Positions 1-9,804 are shown, counted from the first letter of the stretch. The stretch: DNA of 22,784 nt from Chara braunii (GCA_003427395.1 BFEA01000035.1:713434-736217), one strand, 5' to 3'. The notes: generated from the letters alone by a model not told the origin. Numbers and translations are program-made.

Positions 1-500
1 GTTTAATCAGTGATATTGCAGGTGTTCTTGAAACCTCACAAATTTTATATCAGACTAGTCACTAATAAGACAGGATTCCCCTGCTACTCTTATCAGCGGC
101 TTGCCCTCAATAAGGTGGGTGTCCAAGGGTCCTTGCTTACTCTTACCACTGAAAAGAATGTTAGGTTTGATCAGTGATAAGGCAGGTGCCCTTGAAACCT
201 CACAAATCTTATATCAGACTAGTCACTGATAAGATAGGATTCCCCTGTTACTCTTATCAGTGACTTGCCCTCAATAAGGTGGGTATTCAAGGATCCTTAC
301 TACTCTTATCACTGAAAAGAATGTTAGGTTGGTTAATGATAAGGCAGGTGTCCTTGAAACCTCACAACTCTTATATCAGACTAGTCACTGATAAGACAGG
401 ATTCCCCTGTTACTCTTATCAGTGGCTTGCCCTCAATAAGGTGGGTGTCCAAGGGTCCTTGCACTTACCACTGACCAAGCGTAAGGCTCATTTGGGGTTA
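1..500. repeat. Minisatellite, unit about 163 bp
   Basis: Three near-identical units start at about 1, 165 and 328 (period 163-164 bp). A fourth, degenerate part-unit runs to about 530. Each unit carries TTGAAACCTCACAA, then ATATCAGACTAGTCACT, GGATTCCCCTG, CTTGCCCTCAATAAGGTGGG and TCCAAGGGTCCTT. Within a unit the phrase TCA(C/G)TGATAAG(A/G)CAGG occurs twice, so the unit may be an older dimer of about 80 bp. The array runs off the left edge, so its copy number is unknown. A 120-codon open frame crosses it (279-641, plus), but it only reflects the repeat and looks like no protein. Confidence 0.9.
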
Positions 501-530
501 AGGCAGGCTTTCCCTGCTATTCTTACCCCC

Positions 531-1284
531 CACGCAAGTCTTATTTATGGCTCCAGTCATTGCTTTTCGAAGGCATTCGAACCCAAAATCGTCGTCAGTT
601 TTGGAGACTTATTGCCGGATCAGATGCGTAATGAACAATGATCGGTGTGATCTATGACAGTTGATTATGACAACTCAAATCAAGGTACCCATCTTTGTTT
701 AGATGGGGTATAGGGAAAAAATGATCGTGAGAGGTTCGATAGCTTGTATCCATACCTCCAATCAATGCCCTCAGCAAGTTTGTCGTATCCAGAAGTAATC
801 AGTTTTCACACTCAGCCAACCTTTTCTATACCCACAATCTGAGACCTGAAGAATTATTGATTTCGGATCCCTAACCCTTATGATCATCGTTACGATGATT
901 GCCTGTATGAGACAGCACTTGGGTCGAAGTAACGTACCTCGTTGTTCCCTGCCTCCAGAGTTCCGCCTAAACTCCGGCAGAGCTCCCGCAATCGCCCTGT
1001 TACATGGATCAAGTGAGGATTATGAGTCCTTTGTGCATGAATCCTGATCTCAGTAAGCCATTGGAACACACTATTTTCACCTATGTTGTTTGAAGGTAGT
1101 TGTGTACTTATGTGGGGTTTAGGCATAGGAAAGCGAAGGGGATGAAGGATGTAAGAATCGTCATACTTATTAGCGCCCCTCCTTCGCTTTATTGCCTCGC
1201 ACCCCTGTCTGATTCTAATCTCCTTATTCTAGTATGTGGTCCTGACGATATAAGTAATAATGATGCCATCAATAATACTGATAA
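531..1284. other. Intergenic, no recognisable gene
   Basis: I see no gene, tRNA or strong repeat here. Short open frames on both strands (for example 890-1126 minus) have no recognisable motif and no supporting context. The right end runs into the first AAT microsatellite. Confidence 0.6.
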
Positions 1285-1342
<58 letters not shown>

Positions 1343-1360
1343 TAAAAAATAATAATGATA

Positions 1361-1419
<59 letters not shown>

Positions 1420-1425
1420 TAATAT
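1285..1425. repeat. (AAT)n microsatellite 1
   Basis: An AAT tract of about 140 bp with a few interruptions (AAATAAAAAAT, AATGATAA). It reads as poly-Ile or poly-Tyr in spurious open frames on both strands, which are not genes. Confidence 0.98.
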
Positions 1426-1800
1426 CCAAGATCATGAAAACGAACGATATCAAAATCCGGGTTGTGAGATCACACAGTCGTGTGGATAGTCGTATACAAG
1501 CAGCGAGCACCATAGCTCCCCGCATTCAGCCAACAGAGTAATATAATGTAGTAGTGAGCCAAAGCTCAAATTCTCAGGTCACATCAGCACAGTATCCAAG
1601 TCGTTCCTCTCTGTCTGGTGTTTAATGCTCAACCTACTCTACTAGACTATCTTATCTAGTCCTGTGCTCATTTCGACTCTTGAAGACAAACGTACATGAC
1701 TGTCAAAACCATAACCGACCCCTCTTCGTGTACCAGGTACGTATCTCGTCACCCTCAATCAGACCTTGAGAACCCCACTCGCCCCCTTTTTCCTTGATCC
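1426..1800. repeat. Diverged repeat module U1 with exon-like end
   Basis: This block follows the AAT tract and ends in an exon-like boundary, TACCAG|GTACGT, with the donor at 1737. The bases after the donor align with those after the donor at 3238: both run through a CC(A/T)CACTC-type segment into an ACC-rich CCCCC stretch. Upstream, CTCTCTGTCTGG resembles CTTTCTGTCTGA at about 3100. No reading frame is preserved, so homology is at the nucleotide level only. Confidence 0.5.
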
Positions 1801-2166
1801 TATCTCCTCCCTCTACGTCTCCCTCTTCCTCACTTTCTTCACTCTTTGCAGTCTGCTGATATCGAGGAGTCAGGTCGCTAGAGGGTAAAGAGAGAGACAG
1901 TGGACTGAGAAGAGGAAGGAGAAGATTTTCTTTGCGCGTGCGTATGTGTTCGTGGGGTATCTAGGATGATCCGAGTTAATGGTGTCGGACACAGCGTCTA
2001 GAGTTACGACGTGTAGGTGCCAATGCACCACAGCCTACTAAAGCGAGCTCATTTCTGATCTGTGGGCTTGATTACTATATCCTTGGGATCCGAATGTGTG
2101 CTTGTTGCCGTCTTGCCGCGCTACCGTTCGTATGCATGAAAGTGAAAATTGAGTCTGAATTTTTCT
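1801..2166. other. Gene-free spacer
   Basis: A pyrimidine-rich stretch precedes a purine-rich one whose GAGAAGAGGAAGGAGAAGA recurs at about 6420, so this too belongs to the diffuse repeat landscape. CGTATGTGTTCGTGGGGTA at about 1940 resembles a segment at about 2630. I see no gene. Confidence 0.45.
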
Positions 2167-2167
2167 T

Positions 2168-2217
2168 ATAATAATAATAATAATATTAATAATACTAATA
2201 ATAATCAATAATAATAA
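2168..2217. repeat. (AAT)n microsatellite 2, imperfect
   Basis: An interrupted AAT tract with ATT, ACT and ATC variants. It follows GCATGAAAGTGAAAATTGAG, which resembles the sequence before the AAT tract at 2834. Confidence 0.95.
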
Positions 2218-2510
2218 GACAGGAAGGAAGATCAGCAATAGCGAACTTTGGTAGTCAGACGACATCATACATATGAGACCAGATAGTCTGGATCCCGAAC
2301 CAATAACAGAGTTGTTTCCCGAGATTCATTCAGATAAGAACATAGCAACAGTTCAGAAATGACAATGCTAAAACGGTCTCTCATCATCTTCAACGAAGAA
2401 CAAGAGTTGATATCCTATTGGCGCTCGGCGCCCAGAGTACATGCGGCAGATCCTATCTAGCCTAGACTACAGCCGAGTGATGACTACAACAACTTTCTGA
2501 AGTACGTGCA
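2218..2510. repeat. Diverged repeat module U2 with exon-like end
   Basis: Same order as modules U3 and U4: AAT tract, about 200 bp, a GC-rich box GGCGCTCGGCGCC (2420-2432), CTAGACTACAGCCGAGTGA, and a donor-like GTACGT at 2502-2507. CTAGACTAC(A)GCCGAGTGA matches CTCGACTACCGGCGAGTGA in U3 and CTAGTCTACCAGTGAGTGA in U4. Stops break any common frame. Confidence 0.55.
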
Positions 2511-2833
2511 TGCAGCGGCCAATGTTGCTTGTTTCTAGCCCCTGTTTTCGTCTGTGTCCCCCGTATTACTGTATCCCTGTTTGTTTTTCCCGCTGTGTCC
2601 TAGTATCTAACTACCGTGAGTCTATGTGTGTGTTCTCATAGTGTGCTCGTGGGGTACCCAGAGTGATCCAGTGTGTGATCAGCGAGTTGTTTGGGCGCTC
2701 AGTTGCCGTAGTCAACGGAAGCGAACTATTATCTGGAAGTCATATCTCTAGGTACCGTGTGGGCGCATGTCGCCGGTTCGTTGTGCTGCTGTTTACATGT
2801 ATGAAAAGGTGAATAAAATTGAGTCAAAGTGTT
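2511..2833. other. Gene-free, T/G-rich spacer
   Basis: Mostly GT- and TC-rich low-complexity sequence. The last 60 bases (GTGCTGCTGTTTACATG at about 2783) recur almost exactly at about 4149 and mark the start of a repeat module. I see no gene. Confidence 0.5.
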
Positions 2834-2834
2834 C

Positions 2835-2912
<78 letters not shown>
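2834..2912. repeat. (AAT)n microsatellite 3
   Basis: A nearly pure AAT tract of about 26 units, inside the repeat module that starts at about 2766. Open frames over it (2729-3022 minus, 2767-2967 plus) are poly-Leu and poly-Ile artefacts. Confidence 0.98.
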
Positions 2913-2913
<1 letters not shown>

Positions 2914-3290
2914 CATAGGACAAGAATATGGACGAAGCACAGAAAACCACATTGCAATTCACACTGAAGTCCAGGTAGTCAAAGCCAGAGCAGAAGTACA
3001 ATGGAACCGAGTAACCCTCCATTTGAAAACAATACAGAAGGATCGTGAGTCAATGTCCACGCCCAACAGGGCAACACCAACAATATAACCCAACGTAGCT
3101 TTCTGTCTGAATGGCGCCAGGCGCCCTACTTACTCTACAGACTAAGACTACGACTACAACAATGAAAGCAACTTAGACAACTCGACTACCGGCGAGTGAC
3201 GAGGTCACCACCAAATGCCGACTTCAACTTTTATCAGGTACGTGTTTTTCATCATCCACACTCCTCCTTGATAACCCACACTGCCCCCCT
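2913..3290. repeat. Diverged repeat module U3 with exon-like block
   Basis: It is clearly homologous to 4247-4600. Both have GACATGAA(C)GTGGA(C/T)GAAGCA-type sequence after the AAT tract, GTCAATGTCCA, ACC(C)AA.GTAGCT, GGCGCCAGGCGCC (3113-3125 here), an acceptor-like CTACAG, and about 95 bp ending in TATCAG|GTACGT (donor 3238). Splice-like signals are better kept than any frame: in the frame ending FNFYQ a TGA lies about 27 codons upstream. Confidence 0.7.
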
Positions 3291-4181
3291 TTCTTCCGTT
3301 GCGTATGCAGGCATCCCGGCTATGGCTGTCAGCGCCCTACCCCGCAGGCAGCGCCCAGTCAGTCCTTCATTCATGTGGAGGCCATGCGGGAGCGCTGTCT
3401 CGACGCCTTGTGAGAGGAGGTCTGCAGTGAGCCCGGAGGACGCAGTGGGTATGCGTGACTGTGTCATCTTGTGTAAGTGACTGTGTCACTACGGGACACT
3501 GCGCACCGTGTGCCTCTCACCGTGCCCGTGTCACTGCTTAAGTCCCGACATTCGCGTGTATCTCCCCGTGTATGTGATATCGTGTTTCACTGCCCTGTGT
3601 ATATCTGTTTGTGCGCGTCACTGTCTGACTATCGCTGCGTGTCTGAGTGTGCGACGCTGTGCATGTGGTCATGTTTGTCCGTCGTTCTCGTCTGTTTGTT
3701 GTTTCGTTTCTTCCGCATGTGTCACTGAGTATCTGTGTTGCTCATATATGTGCCTCAGTGTGACTGTGTCACGATATCACCTGTGTATGTGTGTCTCTTT
3801 GCGGTTTGCTGTATGTCACCGTGCTCATCCCGCCTGTGCCCCACTGTGAGCGTCATAGTTCGTGGCCCATTGTGTTCGTCACAGTCTAGTCATGTCAATC
3901 TCATTCTCCCTTCTCCTCGTCCTTGCCTGGCTGTTCTTTTCTGTCTCTGTTTCCGGTCTGTCCAAGTCTGTCTGTCTGTCTGTCCAGTCCGTTCGTTTGC
4001 TGGCCGTAGGTTTGTCCGCCTGTTAGTCTTGACTCCGTGCAAGTACAGTGTGTCTGTTCAGGCATGCAGGGTGTTGTGTGGGCGTGGTATCCAAGGCGAG
4101 CCTATGTACGCGAATAGAGAGGTGCGAGCGTTGTGTCCTCAGTTTGCCGTGCTGCTGTTTACATGAATGAAACGAGACCGA
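3291..4181. other. T/G/C-rich gene-free stretch
   Basis: Low-complexity GTGTCACTG, TGTCTG and CGTGT-type sequence with a short (TGTC)n near 3965-3985. Cys/Val/Ser-rich open frames (3477-3728, 3508-3849, 3735-4166, plus) are what such sequence gives by chance and carry no motif. The last 45 bases repeat the module start seen at about 2770. Confidence 0.5.
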
Positions 4182-4182
4182 T

Positions 4183-4244
4183 TATAATAATAACGATAAT
4201 AGTAATAAAATAATAATAATAATAATAATAATATTAATAATAAA
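4183..4244. repeat. (AAT)n microsatellite 4, imperfect
   Basis: An interrupted AAT tract at the same relative position in its module as the tract at 2834. Confidence 0.95.
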
Positions 4245-4600
4245 ATGCTAGGGACATGAACGTGGATGAAGCATTGAAATTAGATTTTTCAGACCCTCAC
4301 TGCAGTCCGATTACCCAAAGCAAGAGCGTATAGCACAATGGACTGAGTAACCATCCATTTAGGAATGATACAGCAGAATCGTAAGTCAATGTCCAGGTTT
4401 AACGGGCATCACCAACAACCTAACCCAAAGTAGCTCTCTATCTGAACGGCGCCAGGCGCCCTATCTATTCTACAGACTAAATCTCCCATCCACAACAATG
4501 AAATCACCCAGACAGCTAGTCTACCAGTGAGTGATGACATCAGTACCAGCCTCTACCAGGTATGCCTCTTGCCCCTTATGAAACCTTTGATCCACAGATG
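4245..4600. repeat. Diverged repeat module U4 with exon-like block
   Basis: Closest relative of U3. It carries GGCGCCAGGCGCC at 4448-4460, acceptor-like TTCTACAG, and a block ending CTCTACCAG|GTATGC (donor-like, 4560). Here the block is open in one frame for 28 codons, ending SDDISTSLYQ, but the sibling modules do not keep that frame. Confidence 0.65.
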
Positions 4601-4626
4601 CCACATGCACGCAATCAACCGTGTAT

Positions 4627-4647
4627 GTAATAATAATGATAATAATA

Positions 4648-4680
<33 letters not shown>

Positions 4681-4696
4681 GTAATAATAATAATAA
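4627..4696. repeat. (AAT)n microsatellite 5, imperfect
   Basis: An interrupted AAT tract (ATGATA, ATAGTA variants). It gives an Asn-rich spurious open frame. Confidence 0.95.
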
Positions 4697-4839
4697 GCAA
4701 CAGCTAGATGACAATTTTCAGATTACATCAACGCAGTGAAAGCCTGATAATTATATTGTGCTCAACGAGCAGCGTTGCGCCATTAATACACCATTGGAGG
4801 TTTGTAGCACTGAAAACCAATGTCCAAGGCGAGTACGCC

Positions 4840-5030
4840 CTCTCTTCTCAACATAAGAGTCCGGTCCCCTCATACTCACACTCGGCGCTCAACACCCAGC
4901 CTTCTCCCTCACAGTTACTACAGGCTACAAAAAGACAAAGCAACTGTCGATATCAGCAGCAGCCCGAAGTACTTGGAGATATCGCCCATGCAGACTACCA
5001 CCAATACAAGGTATGTGTCCTCCCATCATC
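4840..5030 (+). other. Exon-like block U5, TCCCTCACAG...AAG|GTATGT
   Basis: The best exon candidate of the left half. A polypyrimidine acceptor TTCTCCCTCACAG (ending about 4914) is followed by about 96 open bases and a donor AAG|GTATGT at 5011, then a pyrimidine-rich stretch. The open frame ends GDIAHADYHQYK. CTACAAAAAGACAAAGCAACT resembles CTACAACAATGAAAGCAACT in U3, so the block belongs to the same module family. With no continuing gene on either side I do not call a CDS. Confidence 0.3.
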
Positions 5031-5034
<4 letters not shown>

Positions 5035-5085
<51 letters not shown>

Positions 5086-5100
5086 CCTCTCTCTCTCTTC
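5035..5100. repeat. (TC)n microsatellite
   Basis: A long CT dinucleotide tract, preceded by (CAT)n and followed by imperfect TC-rich sequence. Confidence 0.97.
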
Positions 5101-5692
5101 CTTCTCAGTCTAGATCTACTTTCACTTCTCCTACGGGATTACTGCAGTATGGGAGATAGATACGAATTCTGGTGACATCTGAGACAGCGACATTGGGACT
5201 ACGAGTTGAGGATTATTGTGGGATTCGATTTCACCTTCCTTCCGAAGATGCACTTGACATTGTGAGTTCGACATCTGGGATATTGTGAGACTTGGTATTC
5301 GCAACTTTTCGGATTTTCCTCATTTATGACAGCTCAAGATACTATCTTCGGAACCATTGAGTTGACTTCATCTCCTCTCTCCTCATTCCTCCATTTCTCT
5401 CCTCTGTCCATTCGCCCTTGACGATCTCAGATCTTGGTCTGTCGCCTATGTCCAAGGACAGGGCTCTCACACTCCGGATGTATAACTGAGAAAGTTCGGT
5501 TGCAGTCCGGGCCAAGTCAGAGTTTGTCCATGTACCCCAAGTCTTCTGCTGTATTTGTGTCAATTCTGTATTATCTGGTCTGTTATGGGAATCTGTGCCA
5601 TACTTATGAGCATGCAACTCCCTCTCTGTCTCTCCCTATTTCTCATCTCTCTCTCTTTCTCTCATGCACACATACACACTGTCAATACTGTA
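5101..5692. other. Gene-free spacer
   Basis: It has internal near-repeats (GACATCTGAGACA, GACATCTGGGATA) and a second pyrimidine tract at about 5617-5660 that runs into ACACATACACAC. No convincing gene is present. Confidence 0.45.
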
Positions 5693-6790
5693 AAGGTGCA
5701 GACTAGAACAAGAACCGACCACTCATACAGAGTACAAACAGCGTAGCGGGATACTTAGATACCAAAGATCCGGACGATCAATATTGCAATGCAACCCCAA
5801 CGCACCCGCATGCTCTCTCCTTCTTCTTTCCCCCTTTCTCCCTTCCTCTTCTCCTATCTTCTCTTTCCTTCTCCTATCTTTCTCACCTTCGATTTCTGCC
5901 ACTCCGTTTCATGCCCAGATGGACGATGTAAACCAAGGATTCGCATTGCGATGATCAGGACCGAATGGACAATGTAGTGCAAGTGGAATCTCATCCTGCA
6001 ATGTGCATTTCAATACTTGCAAAAATGGTGTTTTATAGCGCAGTGGAAGATTTAGATACCAGTCCTGACCCGATCGGGACTGACCTCTTTTACGTAGTAC
6101 AAGATAGCGAGCGGAAAGCTAGAATACTAATGACTAGCCTAATCAATGTTGCAAAGCAGACCACTCATCATGCTCATCACAAGGTGCGAACGGGCCCGGC
6201 GCTATACACAGAAAGGAGGCGCCCGGTCCAGACATGCACAGACGAGGGGAGAGGATCAGACGGGGAAATGAGAAAGTCGCCAACACCAAGTCTCGTTACT
6301 AGTCCCAAATTGTCTGAAGTCCAATGTCGATTCGGGATCCAATGTCACCAAGCTCTCTCTCTTTCTCACTCATAGTAGTGTAGTCAGATAACGAGAGGGT
6401 GAGAGGGAGATGGCGGTCTGAGAAGAGGAAGGAGAAGAACTCTTCTCTTTTCATCCCTCTCCCCCATCCTTCTCTCTCCATCTCCTCTCCTTTCTTCCTC
6501 CATTTCTCCTTCTCCATCTCTTCCCTCCACTCTCGATCTCCCCTCTTTCACTATGTGTATGCGCGTTGCATATAGTAAGGTGTAGACTAGAACAAGAACC
6601 GACCTGGAAGACTTAGATACAGATCCTCACCTGATCGGGATCGACCCCACTGACGTATTATTAGCCACGTAGTATATGGTAGCGAAACAGAATGCCAGAA
6701 TACTAATACGAACCCAAATCGATGTTTTGACATAGATCAAACATACATCAGGCTCATCACGAGAAGACGGAGGAGCCTGGCGCTTGGACA
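5693..6790. repeat. Three diverged copies of a second repeat module
   Basis: Copies lie at about 5693-5790, 6033-6205 and 6575-6790. The first and third share AGACTAGAACAAGAACCGACC. The second and third share (G)GAAGA(T/C)TTAGATAC.AG, CCTGA(T)CGGGA, ACGTAGTA, AGAATACTAAT, CATCA(G/T)GCTCATCAC and GGCGC, then an AG-rich stretch. A pyrimidine tract plus a TATG/ACAC tract precedes the first and third copies. The copies have drifted and no common frame survives. Positions 6380-6550 hold purine-rich and then pyrimidine-rich low-complexity DNA. Confidence 0.7.
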
Positions 6791-7274
6791 TACACAGACG
6801 ATAAGGAGGAAGGGAACTCTCTCTCCTTTTCGTACCAGATACTGACCTGTGATGTTGGTACCTGTTGCAGGTACTTTGCAGACGAAGCTTGGAGCAATGG
6901 CACTACGGTAAGTACCTCTGGCCACCGCCCAATCTCTCTCCTTCCTTTCTTTCTCTTTCCTCTCCTTCTCAATCCCTCTTTCTCTCTTTGTCTTTCTTAC
7001 GCACACATACACACACATACACTCCTATACTAACGCACACAGACACATGCACCTCTCCACATTCTGGCGTTAGATTTCCTTTGATTTCGCTCCTCCTATT
7101 TACGAAAGTACATTGAGGCTAATCGCGAGATAGGGGACTTTACCTACCCTCATTTTCCTTGTCGCCGCAGCCACCAACAGAGTTCGATGCCGGTGATCCC
7201 CGAGATATAGAGGACGATAGTCTTCCTAGCCATCTACCAACTCAGTGGAGCCGCAGAGCAACATGATCGAGTTA
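6791..7274. other. Gene-free stretch with two exon-like blocks
   Basis: A short block CTGTTGCAG|...ACTACG|GTAAGT lies at about 6868-6905. A second candidate follows an acceptor TTGTCGCCGCAG at about 7170 and is open for about 31 codons before TGA. Between them are TC-rich and CA-rich tracts (about 6930-7050). The splice-like signals are good but isolated, so I do not call a gene. Confidence 0.3.
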
Positions 7275-7633
7275 CGATGCCTAGCATACTGCGACCACAA
7301 CACGGGAGATTCGACAGGCATTTGCGAGCTTTCAACAAGTCGGGCGGATGACAGCCCACCCTCGTGACGTCATCGGCTGACTCATCTCACACCCCGCAAG
7401 TCTCCGCCTTCGCATAAGGTAAGTAGCGGAGGTCGAGCGGACTATACCTGCTGCATGGCACCATTCAGATGGCAATAAATGCAGATCCTCCCTTCCAGAT
7501 CGCGATACCTCCTTCAACACGGCTAGACAACACCTTCACACATTTCGTCTCGATACGCAGCATGCCGAGACGTTAGCACACGGGGTATGATGCTGGCATA
7601 AGCGCGTTTTTCAACGAGCCAGGCAGACGACAC
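7275..7633. repeat. Two tandem copies of a third module (7275 and 7548)
   Basis: The segment at about 7275-7353 aligns with about 7549-7633: GATGCCTAGCATACTGCGA with GATACGCAGCATGCCGAGA, then CACGGG(G), GGCAT, and TTTCAAC(A/G)AG(T/C)C.GGC(G)GA(T/C)GAC. Donor-like GTAAGT follows at about 7421 and 7633. The first 51 bp of the second copy (7548-7598) recur with one mismatch at 22734-22784. Confidence 0.65.
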
Positions 7634-7798
7634 GTAAGTCGTCCTCTCCCCCCTTTCTTTCTCCTTCTTCTCCCCCTTCTTCTTTCTCCTGCGAAGGCCC
7701 ACNTTTTCAACGAGCCAGGCAGACGACACGTAAGTCGTCCTCTCCCCCCTTTCTTTCTCCTTCTTCTCCCCCTTCTTCTTTCTCCTGCGAAGGCCCAC
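7608..7798. other. 95-bp exact duplication around a single N
   Basis: Positions 7608-7702 and 7704-7798 appear identical base for base and are separated by one N at 7703. This is the mark of two contig ends sharing an overlap that was not merged, not of a biological tandem repeat. The true sequence probably has one copy. A 159-codon open frame across it (7523-8002 minus) is an artefact of this join plus the AAT tract. Confidence 0.85.
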
Positions 7799-7842
7799 TA
7801 CGATACTTATAGGAATGATACAACTACTACTACTTCTACCAT

Positions 7843-7843
7843 C

Positions 7844-7928
<85 letters not shown>

Positions 7929-7954
7929 TAATAATAGTAATAACGATAATAATA
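7843..7954. repeat. (AAT)n microsatellite 6
   Basis: The longest pure AAT tract of the window, about 27 units, with an interrupted tail. Confidence 0.98.
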
Positions 7955-8851
7955 TAAAGTGATGAAGAATGTATACTTAGCCATTTCCCTCGTCTGATAC
8001 ATTCATGCGGGGAGGTGGATTCCTCCTGGAGTCTACAGTCGGTGCTCCCCCCCTTTTCTCTCTCAATTTCACACGCATGCCCACTCACACACATACACAC
8101 ATTCACATACACATACTACATCGATAGGATGAGCAAAAAACGGAATGAATCTTCTGCCGAAACGGGGAGATATACACCGTCACTTTTGATTTGCTCGTTT
8201 TATTGATCAAGTAGAGTGAGGCGAGGGGCGGAGACTTAGATGTTGGCCAAGGTTGGAGACTTATAGTCTCCCTCTTTCTTCACCTCTCTCACAATCACAC
8301 ACACACGCACACACACGCACACAGTAGTGAATCGTTCGATGTTGTAGTGGGCGATGCGATCGATCTTTGCTTATTCGTAGAAGGAGGCTGCGCGAGGCCA
8401 ACCCTCGGATCGTGCACACACACACCTCGATCTTCTCTCTTCTCCTCTCCCACTCTCTCCCTTCTCTCTTACGTAGTCCGCAGATACAGAGAAGTCAGGC
8501 AGGGAGAGGGTGAAGAAGAGATGGACTGTGAAGGGGAAGAAGAGGAGCTCTCTCTTTCACACACACACAGACGCGCGTATAAATACACACGTGAAAACAC
8601 ACATACGTGTAGTAGTGTATCTACTTGTGTTTAGCGGTAGATACATTCGCTTTTGCTCATCTTATCTTGGGAGTATAGTGAGAGCTGCCACGAGGTTGGA
8701 ACTCACCTGATCTCACTCTTCCACTTCGTCCTCGTCACCGTCGCCGTCCACTCGTCGTTGTCGTGCTCGTCGCACGGTCAGGTAAGTGTTCTCCTTTCCC
8801 TCTCTTCTTCTCTCTTTCTCTCTCCTCTCCCCCTGCTCCCCTTTCTTTCGT
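7955..8851. other. Gene-free stretch with CA, TC and GA tracts
   Basis: Two CA-rich tracts (about 8082-8120 and 8290-8322) and pyrimidine-rich runs recur. A donor-like CAG|GTAAGT lies at about 8780, after a stretch rich in CGTC and GTCGTC that is also open in one frame. GGAGACTTA appears twice near 8230-8265. No gene can be supported. Confidence 0.45.
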
Positions 8852-9436
8852 NTGTTGTCACGGTCAGTGCCGTCGTCGTCGCCTTAGGTGGATCTCTCTT
8901 TCCGGCGGCAACCGTCAAGACCACAGTTCCANANACTTCANNGGCCCATTCAATCGTAGGCGCGACGNCNATGTGTACAAAGGGCAGGGACGTAATCATC
9001 GCAAGCAGATGACTTGCGCTTACTAGGCATCCCTCGTTCAAGATCNATAATTACAACNATCTCCCCTGTTGCNTTGAATCCNNTTTCTTCCTTCTCCTAC
9101 TCCCTTCTCCTTNCTATTCCTTCTTCTTCTTCTTCTTCTCGCNCGTTCTCCTCTTTTTGCGCCCTGCCTTCCGCGCGCTACCCCCTTTCTCGCGATCTGG
9201 CCTCCTCGAGTGTGCGGAATAGTACCGAGCGGCCGAGCTTGAAGCCCTGTACCTACTGCGGAATCCTACCAGGCGCAGTTGGTTGGCTCCTTACTAGGTG
9301 AATCCNTCCCAATATCGGAGCGCGATTCATTTGGGCNCCTCGGGGCAGGTAGGCCGTCGAGAAAAACAACAAAAAAAAGTAAAAGAAAAACTAAAACAAC
9401 GAATCTAACGTGATTCAACCTCATGGTCCATCCCTA

Positions 9437-9540
9437 CCTTGCCAAGTGTAGGAGCCCCACGACACTCGGTTCTAATTAACAACTAACTATACTAACTCCT
9501 ACTTGTAAGGTCGCGGGTTCGAATCCCGGCTGTTCAATCC
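9437..9540 (+). other. tRNA-like segment with intact B box
   Basis: GGTCGCGGGTTCGAATCCCGG (about 9509-9529) contains a perfect pol III B box, GGTTCGAATCC, and a T-arm-like hairpin (CGGG/CCCG). TTGCCAAGTGTAGG at about 9439-9452 is a fair A box. The stretch between is longer than in a plain tRNA and forms no good anticodon arm, so this is a tRNA relic or a tRNA-derived SINE head rather than a working tRNA. Confidence 0.4.
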
Positions 9541-9574
9541 TAGNCAAAACGAAAAATAGAGTTCCATGTCAAAA

Positions 9575-9659
9575 GGGAGCTAGCTCGGAGGGCGGCGGGC
9601 CTTGATCNCCAGATCCTCCGCCTATCAACCCTCTACTGCAACCTACTGAGCTAGCTCCC
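9575..9659 (-). ncRNA. Inverted-repeat, tRNA-like pol III unit
   Basis: Read on the minus strand, the unit begins GGGAGCTAGCTC and ends with the exact reverse complement GAGCTAGCTCCC (9648-9659 and 9575-9586). It is followed at once by TTTT, a pol III terminator. Inside are an A-box match TAGCTCAGTAGG, a B-box-like GATCAAGGC, and two further pairing segments (GAGGG with CCCTC, GGCGG with CCGCC). The 85-nt length and the GGGAGC/GCTCCC ends fit an acceptor stem, but I could not fit a proper anticodon arm. It could be a tRNA pseudogene, a SINE head or an unnamed small RNA. Confidence 0.4.
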
Positions 9660-9804
9660 ACTTCGNTTAGAAGGGGAGTAACTCTAGTATATATATAGTA
9701 ACGCGGCTCAGTCCAACCAATGGCCTGAGCCCATTCNAGCCTACGTGATCATGCATGTTTGCCAATCTGCGTGCCTATCTAAATGTCTNCNGCCTTNGCG
9801 TTCG

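Noticed and set aside
1-500. CRISPR-like array
   Set aside because: Units of about 163 bp are repeated throughout with no short-repeat/unique-spacer pattern; it is a minisatellite in eukaryotic DNA.
1100-1525. Open frames with long Ile or Tyr runs (likewise 2729-3022, 2767-2967, 7523-8112)
   Set aside because: They are translations of the AAT microsatellites; the non-repeat ends carry no motif.
3477-4166. Cys/Val-rich open frames on the plus strand
   Set aside because: Three overlapping frames of T/G-rich low-complexity DNA; no signal peptide, domain or splice context that holds together.
4500-4570. Hammerhead ribozyme core
   Set aside because: A CTGATG-type stretch exists on the minus strand, but the GAAA partner and flanking stems are missing.
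9480-9535. Working tRNA-Thr or tRNA-Arg (CTTGTAA or CTCCTAC as anticodon loop)
   Set aside because: Neither loop has a pairing 5-bp anticodon stem with a normal variable loop, so only the T-arm is convincing.
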